A DNA stretch of 64,000 nt from UBA6912 sp963792895 (GTDB taxonomy: Bacteria > Actinomycetota > Acidimicrobiia > Spongiisociales > UBA5794): contig CAWBYA010000006.1 in assembly GCA_963792895.1 (NCBI GenBank), positions 391,723 through 455,722 of the forward strand, read 5' to 3'. The notes below the pieces were generated by a model. That model was not told the origin of the DNA. It did no database searches and saw only the letters and a program-made list of their open reading frames with translations. Below, one piece after another: positions 26,017 through 33,198 of this stretch; the first letter of the stretch is position 1; the number at the start of each line of letters is the position of its first letter. The position numbers and the translations under genes were made by a program.

Positions 26017-27189
26017 ATGGGCCACCACCCACCGTCCGTTGTCGAGCTTGCTCGCGCCATCGCTCCCTCGATGGTCGAACTGCGGCGCGATATCCACTCG
26101 TACCCCGAGGTGGGTTGGAGCGAGCATCGCACCACCCGCAAGGTGGCCGAACGACTCCTCGCGATGGGTCTGCAGCCGGTGATTCGCGCCGCAGGAACCG
26201 GTCTCGTCGTCGAGATCGGGCAAGGCGATCGTGTCGTCGGCTTTCGCGCTGACCTCGATGCGCTCCCGATCCAGGAGGAGAACACTGCGCCATACCGATC
26301 GCAGCACCCGGGCGTGATGCACGCCTGCGGCCACGACGTCCACACGGCCATCGCTGTTGGGATGGCGGGTGTCCTGGCCGAGCTCGGCGAGGATCTTCGC
26401 GGCCGCGTTCGCCTCATCTTCCAGCCTGCCGAGGAGCAGATCCCCGGCGGGGCTTCCGTACTGTGCGAAGAAGGGGCGGCCGACGATTTGGCTGCGATCG
26501 CCGCCTTCCACGTCGATCCGTCGCTCCCTGCGGGAAGCATCGGCGTGCGCAACGGTGGTGTCACCGGCGCATCCGACCGGATGGTCATCAGGCTGACGGG
26601 CCCGGGCGGGCACACGTCGCGACCTCACCAAACGGTCGATCTCGCCTATGCAACCGGGCGCGTGATCACCGACCTGCCAGGCATGCTCCGCCACGGCGTG
26701 GACCCCAGGGAGACCATCGCCCTCGTGTTCGGCCGTATCCAGGGCGGTTCGGCGGAAAACGTCATCCCAACGCAGATCGAGCTCGGCGGCACCGTGCGGC
26801 TGTTCAACCTGGATCTGTGGCGCACGATGCCGAAGCTGGTCGAGCAGCACGTCCACGATCTCGTTGCACCCCTGGGAGCAGGGGCTGAGGTGATGTACGT
26901 GCAAGGGTCGCCGCCGGTCGTCAACGATCGCCGTGTCGTCGATGCGTTCGTAACGGCAGGCGAGGCAGTGCTGGGCGACGGCCACGTCGCCTCGACCCAC
27001 CAGAGCCTCGGCTCGGAGGACTTCGCCTGGTTCCTCGAGTCGGTGCCGGGCGCCCTCATCCGTCTCGGGGCCGCCATCCCCGACCGGACTGTGGACCTGC
27101 ACTCGGCCACGTTCGATGTCGACGAGGCGTGCATCGAGATGGGGATTCGCGTCGGCACCGCTGCAATGCTCGAGCTTCTCGAGGGCTGA
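26017..27189 (+). CDS. M20-family amidohydrolase
   Basis: 390-aa metal-dependent hydrolase of the N-acyl-amino-acid/hippurate type. Visible metal and catalytic motifs are LDALPIQEEN, HACGHDVHTAIAVGMAGVLAEL, FQPAEEQIPGGASVL, AFHVDPSLPAG, RIQGGSAENVIP and SLGSEDFAWFLESVPGALIRLG. The dimerisation domain sits in the middle (ASDRMVIRLTGPGGHTSRPHQTVDLAY). ATG 26017 follows GGAGG at 5 nt; an in-frame ATG 26005 lies inside TACAAT, the likely -10, so the leader is very short. Confidence 0.92.
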   Translation: MGHHPPSVVELARAIAPSMVELRRDIHSYPEVGWSEHRTTRKVAERLLAMGLQPVIRAAGTGLVVEIGQGDRVVGFRADLDALPIQEENTAPYRSQHPGVMHACGHDVHTAIAVGMAGVLAELGEDLRGRVRLIFQPAEEQIPGGASVLCEEGAADDLAAIAAFHVDPSLPAGSIGVRNGGVTGASDRMVIRLTGPGGHTSRPHQTVDLAYATGRVITDLPGMLRHGVDPRETIALVFGRIQGGSAENVIPTQIELGGTVRLFNLDLWRTMPKLVEQHVHDLVAPLGAGAEVMYVQGSPPVVNDRRVVDAFVTAGEAVLGDGHVASTHQSLGSEDFAWFLESVPGALIRLGAAIPDRTVDLHSATFDVDEACIEMGIRVGTAAMLELLEG

Positions 27190-27239
27190 GCCGAACGTCC
27201 GACCGACGCTGCGGCTGGCACTGATCAGCGGGCCAGCGA

Positions 27240-27620
27240 CGTTTCGACCGCCCAATCGACGGCGAGCTGCTGATCGAATGGCCGGTGGCCGACCCCAAGA
27301 CGTGTCGGGCTGTCGCCGGCCGGGTTTGGCGGGGGTTCACCGGCCCCAGCCCGCCGATGTCGAGATGCGCTGCGAGGCTCTTGGATTCGACCGGCTGAGC
27401 TTGGAGGACGTGTTGGACGTCTCGCTGTTCCCGAAGCTGGACGAACGCCACCGCCAACTCTTCGTGGCGCTGCACGGCGTCGTTGCGGGACCGGAGCGCC
27501 GACCTTCGACATTCCCAGCTGAACCTGGTGCTGGGCATCGACGTTCTCCTGACCGTCCACCTCGAGCAGGTCGTCGGCGACGAGTGGATCGGGGAGCAGC
27601 AGCCGCTATCTCCCAGGTAG
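27240..27620 (+). pseudogene. CorA-like magnesium/cobalt transporter remnant
   Basis: The 461-bp gap between the amidohydrolase and tyrA holds pieces of a CorA N-terminal domain in several frames: RRFDRPIDGELLIEWPVADPK, then in another frame EALGFDRLSLEDVLDVSLFPKLDERHRQLFVALHGVVA, then SQLNLVLGIDVLLTVHLEQVVGDEW in a third. The pieces are in the right CorA order (fold start, 'LaleDvl...PKld...lFv.lh', 'nlflG..fLvTvH'). The C-terminal GMN membrane domain is absent, so this is a decayed or truncated gene and not one indel. Confidence 0.65.
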
Positions 27621-27651
27621 CCCACTGGAGAGCCGTCACATGCAGCGCACG

Positions 27652-28668
27652 TCAGTCGGCGAGCAGCAGACCCTGGGCTTCCAAGGCTGCTTGCATCGCC
27701 GCCTCGTCGCCCAGTCGTACCGAGACCGTGAGCACGCCGCCCCCGCCGTAGGGAGCGTGGCGGAGCTGGAGGTCGCGCACGTCGACTCCACTGTGCTCGA
27801 AGGCCCGCCCCACGCGGGCCAGCTCGCCGGGTTCGTCGGCGAGCGCAACCCGAACCGCAACGGTGTGCGGGCCGAGGCGGCGCCGCTCGTGTTGGGCGCG
27901 TCCGAGGACTGCCGCCACCGACTCGGTGTCACCCGCCGCAATACGATCTGCCAGCCCACGCAACCTGCTCAGGAAGTCGTCGAGCACGTCGAGCACCGGC
28001 CCGCGATTGGCGGCGAGGACGTCCACCCAGAGTGAGGGGTCGGATGCGGCGACGCGCGTGAGGTCACGAAAGCTTCCGGCGACCAACTCGAGGGCATCGG
28101 TGCGATCGGCCGCCTCGTTCATCAGCGATGAAGCGAGGAGTTGCGGGAGATGGGAGACCACAGCGACCGCCAGATCGTGGTCGGCCGCCGTCATGCGCAC
28201 CGGTCGTGCGCCGAGGGCACTGATGACCGACTCTGTGAGCGCAACATCCTCCGGATGCGCTCCCTCGTCGACTACTACCCATGCCGCACCCCGAAACAGG
28301 TTCGCCGAGGCCGCCCCGGGCCCGGCAACCTCGCGACCGGCCATCGGGTGGGTACCCACGAAACGACGAAGCCGGCTTGCCGCCAACACCGGCGCCTTGA
28401 CCCCGGCGACGTCGATGACCAATGCCGGCGTGTCCAACTCGGCAACCGCGGCGACCACGGCTGCAGGGGGCGCAGCGATGACCACGGCGTCTGGGGAGCC
28501 TGCCAGGAGGCCAACGAGGGTGGCAACCGGCTCGAGAGCGCTGCGTGCGGCAGCCTCGTCGAGATGGGAGGCATCCGGATCCCAGCCCGTGACATCCCAG
28601 CCGGCCCGACGCAAGCCGAGCCCGATCGACGCCCCGATGAGGCCGGTGCCGATGATTGCGATCCGCAT
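27652..28668 (-). CDS. tyrA: prephenate dehydrogenase with ACT domain
   Basis: 338-aa enzyme converting prephenate to 4-hydroxyphenylpyruvate in tyrosine synthesis. The N-terminal Rossmann motif is IIGTGLIGASIGLGLRRAGWDVTGWDPD, the active-site segment FVGTHPMAGREVAGPGAA with the catalytic histidine, then a helical dimer domain. A C-terminal ACT domain (about residues 265-338, TVAVRVALADEPGELARVGRAFEHSGVDVRDLQLRHAPYGGGGVLTVSV) suggests feedback control by an aromatic amino acid. It lies 11 nt downstream of aroF, so both shikimate-branch genes are co-transcribed. Confidence 0.93.
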   Translation of the reverse strand: MRIAIIGTGLIGASIGLGLRRAGWDVTGWDPDASHLDEAAARSALEPVATLVGLLAGSPDAVVIAAPPAAVVAAVAELDTPALVIDVAGVKAPVLAASRLRRFVGTHPMAGREVAGPGAASANLFRGAAWVVVDEGAHPEDVALTESVISALGARPVRMTAADHDLAVAVVSHLPQLLASSLMNEAADRTDALELVAGSFRDLTRVAASDPSLWVDVLAANRGPVLDVLDDFLSRLRGLADRIAAGDTESVAAVLGRAQHERRRLGPHTVAVRVALADEPGELARVGRAFEHSGVDVRDLQLRHAPYGGGGVLTVSVRLGDEAAMQAALEAQGLLLAD

Positions 28669-28679
28669 GCGCCGCCCGT

Positions 28680-29694
28680 TCAGAGCTCGAGGCCCATGAC
28701 CTCGACGAGTGCTCGCACGTCGTCCATCAGCTCCGCAAACTCAGACGGGAGGATGGCCTGAGGGCCGTCGACCAGTGCCGTCTCCGGAGCGGGGTGCACG
28801 TCGACCATGAACCCGTTCGCCCCCGACACGACCGCCACCCTGGTGAGCGGGGCGACGAGATAGCGGTGGCCGCCCGAGTGTGACGGATCGACGATGATCG
28901 GGAGATGGGAGAGGCTGCGCACCACCGCGGCAGCAGAGATGTCGAGGGTGTTGCGAGTCGCCGTCTCGAAGGTGCGGATACCGCGTTCGCACAGGATCAC
29001 ATTGTGGTTGCCCTCTTTGTAGATGTACTCGGCGGCGTTCAGCCACTCCTCGATGGTGGCGGTGAACCCCCGCTTGAGGAGCACCGGCTTGTGTTGCTTG
29101 CCGAGCTCCGAGAGGAGCGTGAAGTTGGCCATGTTGCGCGTCCCGACCCTGATGAGGTCGGCGTACTCGGCTACGAGCTCGACGTCGCGGGGATCGACGA
29201 CCTCGGCAACGAAGGGAAGGCCGAACTCGTCACGTGCCTCGGCGAGCAGCTCCAAGCCCTTCTCGCGCAAACCCTGGAACGAGTACGGCGACGTGCGCGG
29301 CTTGAACGCATCGCCACGCAAGATGCGGGCGCCGGCCTTGGTGACCGCCTCGGCGGATGCGAAGAGCTGCTCCCGCGACTCGACGGCACAGGGGCCGGCG
29401 ATCGCAACGAAGTGCGTTCCTCCCACGGGCACGCCGCCGACATCGACGATCGAGTCGTCTTCCTGGAAGTCGCGGCTCACGAACTTGAAAGGTTTGAGGA
29501 CGGGCACGGCGCGCTCGACACCCGCCATTGCCTCCCACGGGAGCTGCTGGATGATCTCGCGATCACCCACGGCCCCGATGACGGTGCGATGCTTGCCTCT
29601 GCGAGACATGGGCCTCGGCCCCGATGTCCTCCAACCGGCCGATGACATGCTGGACATCGGCATCGGACGCCGACTGGCGCATGACGATGATCAA
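28680..29694 (-). CDS. aroF: 3-deoxy-7-phosphoheptulonate synthase, frameshifted near the N-terminus
   Basis: First enzyme of the shikimate pathway (PEP plus erythrose-4-phosphate). The barrel is intact: FVAIAGPCAVESREQLF, LRGDAFKPRTSPYSFQGLREKGLELL, GTRNMANFTLLSELG, KPVLLKRGFTATIEEWLNAAEYI, GIRTFETATRNTLDISA, LPIIVDPSHSGGH. The roughly 30-residue N-terminal regulatory strand (LIIVMRQSASDADVQHVIGRLEDIGAEAHVS) is in another frame and joins at about 29607, before RGKHRTVIGAVGD. One extra base explains the break. TTG 29694 is used, behind GGAG and giving the family's 'IIVM' start; ATG 29682 is an alternative. Confidence 0.88.
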
Positions 29695-29861
29695 GGATTC
29701 GTCTCCTCGGGCTCGCGGGGCTGGCGGCAACGGCACCTCCGTAGCGAGCCATGGTAGGACGCGGTTGGAGCGGGACCTGCCGGCCGTTCCTCCGATTGCG
29801 CCGTGCGACACTGCCCCTTCTCGCCGGAGGGGGTCGGACCGCGGCCTAGGCTCGCGTAGTC

Positions 29862-30812
29862 ATGCGCCGCATCCTCGTGACCGGAGCTGCCACCTGGACG
29901 GGTGGACGGCTCGTCTGGGAGCTCGAGCAGCGGCGGGATGTCGCCGTGTTCGCCGTCGACGAGATCCCGCCGCGCATCGCGTTCACGTCGCCGTACCATC
30001 AAGTCGAGCAAGACCGCATGGAGCTGGCCCGCCACATCCTCGATGTGCAGCCGGACATCGTTGTTCACCTCCTCACCGTCGATCGATCCGCTGAGCTCGG
30101 GTCGGGTCGCGCCCACGAGCAGGCCGTCATCGGGACACAAGCCGTGATCGGTGCCATCGGCCGATTGGGCAGCGTGCGACGCGTCGTTGTGAAGTCGGAC
30201 GCCGCTGTCTACCCGGTTGGGCCGCGCAACCCCTCGATCTTCACGGAGGACACCCGCGGCCGGGGCGGGTTGAGCCGCTACGGCCGGGAGATCGCCGATC
30301 TCGAAGAGCTGATCGCCGATGTGGCCCCCCACCAGGATCGAACCACCTACACGCTGCTGCGCTTTGCGCCGATCTTCGGCCGCAACATCCGCAACCCGCT
30401 GAGCCGGTTTCTCTCGCTGCCCGTGGTGCCGACGCTGCTCGGATTCGACCCCCGACTCCACCTCATCCACGAAGAGGACGCAGTCGCAGCGCTGCTCGTC
30501 GCGGTGGATACGGATGTCGCCGGCACGTACAACGTCGCCGCAACCGGCCCCATGTACCTCAGTCGGATGCTGCGACTGGGCCGGCGCGTTGCCCAGCCTC
30601 TACCCAGGCGTGGTTTCGAAGCAGCCCTCCGCGGACTGACTCGTGTGGGGGCGGCGGTCCCCAGCCATGTAGCGGCGATGGTGAAGCACGGGCTCGTGCT
30701 CGATACAACGGCAATGCGTGAGGAGCTGGGCTTCGCTCCGCGGCTCAGCGTCCGTCAAACGTCGCTCGCCGGATATGGGCGCATCGAAACAACGGCTGGG
30801 TCGGGCCTGTGA
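29862..30812 (+). CDS. NAD-dependent epimerase/dehydratase-family protein
   Basis: 316-aa extended SDR. NAD-binding motif is ILVTGAATWTGGRLVWEL, followed by VHLLTVDR, VVVKSDAAVYPVGPRNP and LLRFAPIFGRNIRNPLSRFL. The usual Tyr-x-x-x-Lys catalytic pair is altered: the tyrosine is in LSRYGREIADLE but Ile replaces the Lys, so the protein may bind nucleotide without normal SDR catalysis. It is coupled by GTGA to an acyltransferase with a putative nucleic-acid-binding N-terminus, a pairing that suggests envelope or lipid metabolism. ATG 29862 has TAGGCT 9 nt upstream. Confidence 0.83.
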   Translation: MRRILVTGAATWTGGRLVWELEQRRDVAVFAVDEIPPRIAFTSPYHQVEQDRMELARHILDVQPDIVVHLLTVDRSAELGSGRAHEQAVIGTQAVIGAIGRLGSVRRVVVKSDAAVYPVGPRNPSIFTEDTRGRGGLSRYGREIADLEELIADVAPHQDRTTYTLLRFAPIFGRNIRNPLSRFLSLPVVPTLLGFDPRLHLIHEEDAVAALLVAVDTDVAGTYNVAATGPMYLSRMLRLGRRVAQPLPRRGFEAALRGLTRVGAAVPSHVAAMVKHGLVLDTTAMREELGFAPRLSVRQTSLAGYGRIETTAGSGL

Positions 30813-32050
30813 ACAACGCCGCACCGCTCGAGGAGATGACGCGTGTCCAGCTGCGGGCTCTTGCTGCCTCGCGCAACATTCGGGGCCGGTCGCGGATGAC
30901 CAAGGCCGAGCTCATTGCTGCGCTGTCGCCACCGGTCGATGACCCGCGAGAACGTGTTGCGCAGATGGGGCTGCGCGAGGCCGACGACGCAGGGGCCGTT
31001 CACTTCCGCACCATCGAACGCCTGCCCGGCGCTTCGGTCGACCGGGTGGCGGCCAACGCCAGGCGAGCAGCACTCGGCGACCGATTGCAGGCGTTCTTCG
31101 ATCACGACCGCCGCTGCGCATGGACGAGCATCGAGGGCTTCCACTGCGGGCTCCCGACGATCATGGGCAGCGAGGGGTGTGCGCTCCACGGCGGCATCGA
31201 CATCTTCGACGTGCCCGTGCCGATCGCCGGCCATCTCGGTTTCGACACGTGGCCCACGCTGGTGCGCCATCTCCTGATCTCGTCCTACGACGTCGATCCG
31301 CTCGGGCTCGATCCCGTTGTCGCCGAGATGGCCTGGCACCTCACCAACGCCCTCTACTTCGAGTACTTCAGGGTGAAGGTGGAGGGCATCGAGCACATCC
31401 CAACGCACGGCCCCGCCGTCATCGCCGCCAATCATGGCGGGGCCGCGTTGCCTTACGACGCCTTCATGATGACCGCCGCGATCGCCAACGAGCTCCAGGC
31501 GCCGCGCCGCCTGCGGGTGATCGGCACCGAGATCTTCAACATGCTCCCGTGGGTCTCCCATCTCTACCGCAAGGTGGGCGGTGCCTACGCATCGCGCGGA
31601 GACGCCGACTACTTGCTTCGCAAGGGCCGTCTCGTCGGTGTGTTCCCCGAGGGCGAGAAGGGCTTCATGAAGCCCGTGTGGGACGCATACCAAGTGCAGC
31701 GTTTCGGACGCGGCGGGTTCCTGAGCCTCGCCGAGGAGCATGGTGCCCCCGTGGTACCGGTCGCCATCGTTGGTTCGGAGGAGGTGCACCCCGCAGTGGG
31801 CGTCTCCGAGTGGCTCGCTCGGCTCGTTCGGCTCGTGTGGCCGGAACAACGAGTCGAGCAGATCGCGGTTGTGCTCAATCCCATCCCTCTCCCGGTCCGC
31901 TGGCACATCAGGTTTCTGCCGCCGCACCCTCCCGAGGGTCGGGCGGCGGTGATCGACCCGCTCCGGATGCTTGAGCGAACTGAAGAGGTGCGCTTCTCGA
32001 TCCAATCGGCCCTCGACGACATGCTGGCGACACGACGCGGCGTGTTCTGA
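30809..32050 (+). CDS. Rho_N/SAP-like domain fused to PlsC-type acyltransferase
   Basis: 413 aa from GTG 30809, overlapping the epimerase stop. Residues 8-40 (LEEMTRVQLRALAASRNIRGRSRMTKAELIAAL) match the helix-extended-helix fold of Rho-N/SAP/LEM-like modules. After a spacer, the acyltransferase domain (about 185-400) shows AVIAANHGGAALPYDAFMMT (His-Asp motif with the longer spacing of this subfamily), YASRGDADYLLRKGRLVGVFPEGEKGF and GAPVVPVAIVGSEEVHP. It probably acylates a lysophospholipid or related alcohol at the membrane. The N-terminal module is unusual for an acyltransferase. Confidence 0.8.
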   Translation: MNNAAPLEEMTRVQLRALAASRNIRGRSRMTKAELIAALSPPVDDPRERVAQMGLREADDAGAVHFRTIERLPGASVDRVAANARRAALGDRLQAFFDHDRRCAWTSIEGFHCGLPTIMGSEGCALHGGIDIFDVPVPIAGHLGFDTWPTLVRHLLISSYDVDPLGLDPVVAEMAWHLTNALYFEYFRVKVEGIEHIPTHGPAVIAANHGGAALPYDAFMMTAAIANELQAPRRLRVIGTEIFNMLPWVSHLYRKVGGAYASRGDADYLLRKGRLVGVFPEGEKGFMKPVWDAYQVQRFGRGGFLSLAEEHGAPVVPVAIVGSEEVHPAVGVSEWLARLVRLVWPEQRVEQIAVVLNPIPLPVRWHIRFLPPHPPEGRAAVIDPLRMLERTEEVRFSIQSALDDMLATRRGVF

Positions 32051-32120
32051 TCTCGTTCCGGCGTGGATCGGGTTCCGTTTCCGGTGGGTGAACCACGCAG
32101 GAACCGAGCCTTCCATGCGC

Positions 32121-32149
32121 TTGCAATAGTTAGCAAGGTGCGATATTCT
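32121..32149 (+). promoter_or_regulatory. promoter TTGCAA-N17-TATTCT with inverted repeat
   Basis: TTGCAA (32121-32126), a 17-nt spacer and TATTCT (32144-32149), then 8 nt to ATG 32158. The -35 region also reads TTGC-N8-GCAA (32121-32136), a possible site for the XRE protein encoded immediately downstream. Confidence 0.65.
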
Positions 32150-32157
32150 GCGAATAC

Positions 32158-32505
32158 ATGAAACATCAGCTATCGGAACTGGGTGCCTTCATCCGTGACC
32201 AGCGGGAACGCAGCGCCATGTCGCTGCGCAAGCTGGCGGAGACGGCAGGCATCTCCAACCCCTACTTGAGCCAGATCGAACGTGGGCTGCGCAAGCCGTC
32301 GGCCGAGATCCTCAAGTCGATCGCCAGGGCGCTGTCGATCAGGGCGGAGTCGCTGTACGAGAAGGCCGGACTGCTCGAGGGCGGCGATCACCCGACGGTC
32401 GTCGAAGCCATCAGTGCCGATATCGAGCTGACACCAGCACAGAAACAAGCGCTGACGCAGATCTACGCAAGCTTCGTCACCGCACCAGATCAGGAGGATT
32501 CATGA
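32158..32505 (+). CDS. XRE-family helix-turn-helix regulator
   Basis: 115-aa DNA-binding protein. The lambda-repressor-type HTH covers residues 8-62 (LGAFIRDQRERSAMSLRKLAETAGISNPYLSQIERGLRKPSAEILKSIARALSIRAESLYEKAGLL); a short helical tail follows. It overlaps the HBHA-like gene by ATGA. The same order, a small XRE gene before a Lys/Ala-rich HBHA gene, occurs in mycobacteria (Rv0474-hbhA), so the linkage is old. It probably controls its own operon through the inverted repeat in the -35 region. Confidence 0.88.
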   Translation: MKHQLSELGAFIRDQRERSAMSLRKLAETAGISNPYLSQIERGLRKPSAEILKSIARALSIRAESLYEKAGLLEGGDHPTVVEAISADIELTPAQKQALTQIYASFVTAPDQEDS

Positions 32506-33008
32506 TGCTCGACACGCAGCGCAAGCTCGCAACGAAGGCCGTCTACGCCACGATCGGCGCCCCCGTTGTCGTAACGAAGATCGCCAAGGAGTACCGCACC
32601 AAGGTCGCCGAGTACTCGGAGAAGATCGCAGATCAGGCCGAGAAGCGCTTCGAAGCAGCCGCCACCGAGGGTGAGAAGCTGACGAAGAAGTTCCAGGGCG
32701 GCACCGTCGTCGAAGAGATCCAGAGTCGCGTCGACCTGGAGAAGGTCCAGGACCGCGTCGAGAAGCTCCGCGATCAACTCGAGGGTGCGCTCCAGAGCTG
32801 GCGTGACAGCTTCTCGCCGGCCGACGGCAAGGCTCCGGCCAAGAAGGTCCCCGTCGAGGCGGCCCCGGCTGCCAAGACCACTCCAGCGAAGAAGGCCGTC
32901 GCCACCAAGCCCGTCGCCAAGAAGACGGCCACCGTCAAGAGGACGGCACCGAAGACGACGGCAGCCCGCAAGCCGGCGGCGAGGAAGACCGCAGCGACGA
33001 CCAAGTAG
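32502..33008 (+). CDS. HBHA-like protein with Lys/Ala-rich histone-H1-like tail
   Basis: 168 aa, ATG 32502 with AGGAGG at 5 nt. The N-terminal half is a charged coiled coil (IAKEYRTKVAEYSEKIADQAEKRFEAAATEGEKL...VDLEKVQDRVEKLRDQL). The C-terminal 60 residues are PAKKA/VAKKTAT/AARKPA repeats, as in heparin-binding haemagglutinin and in actinobacterial H1-like proteins. Likely roles are binding of sulfated glycans at the surface or of nucleic acids and lipid bodies; the organism's habitat is unknown, so I would not claim adhesion. A strong terminator follows at 33100. Confidence 0.8.
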   Translation: MMLDTQRKLATKAVYATIGAPVVVTKIAKEYRTKVAEYSEKIADQAEKRFEAAATEGEKLTKKFQGGTVVEEIQSRVDLEKVQDRVEKLRDQLEGALQSWRDSFSPADGKAPAKKVPVEAAPAAKTTPAKKAVATKPVAKKTATVKRTAPKTTAARKPAARKTAATTK

Positions 33009-33099
33009 CGCCTGGTCGGCCGACCAGCACAACTCGACCGGTTCGCAACGCGCGAAGTAGCTCTCCCTCCCTTCACTGCTTCGTTCGACCGGTCGTGGC

Positions 33100-33127
33100 A
33101 GAACCCCCGGCTTCGGCCGGGGGTTCT
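33100..33127 (+). terminator. hairpin terminator after the HBHA-like gene
   Basis: A perfect 12-bp G/C-rich stem (33100-33111 with 33116-33127) closes on a TTCG tetraloop, 92 bp after the stop codon. The tail is weakly T-rich, as is usual in high-G+C genomes. It ends the XRE-HBHA unit and also shields it from the transposon to its right. Confidence 0.8.
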
Positions 33128-33143
33128 CTGCGTGTGGGCGCAG

Positions 33144-33148
33144 GACAT
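33144..33148 (+). repeat. left target-site duplication GACAT
   Basis: GACAT directly abuts the left 50-bp terminal repeat, and the same five bases abut the right one at 39308-39312. Tn3-family elements duplicate 5 bp. Confidence 0.75.
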
Positions 33149-33198
33149 CGGGTCGGCTGATCATCGGTGAGACTTCTTTGCGAATTCCTTCTACTAAC
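33149..33198 (+). repeat. left terminal inverted repeat of the Tn3 element
   Basis: Outer end CGGGTCGGCT, inner end CTTCTACTAAC. The inner 40 bp match the right repeat at 36 positions; the outer 10 match poorly but keep the GGG that starts Tn3-type ends. Confidence 0.85.

Noticed and set aside
33159..33198. 40-bp version of the Tn3 terminal repeat
   Set aside because: With ends at 33159 and 39297 no target duplication is seen. Extending both sides by 10 bp gives GGG-type ends and flanking GACAT on both sides.
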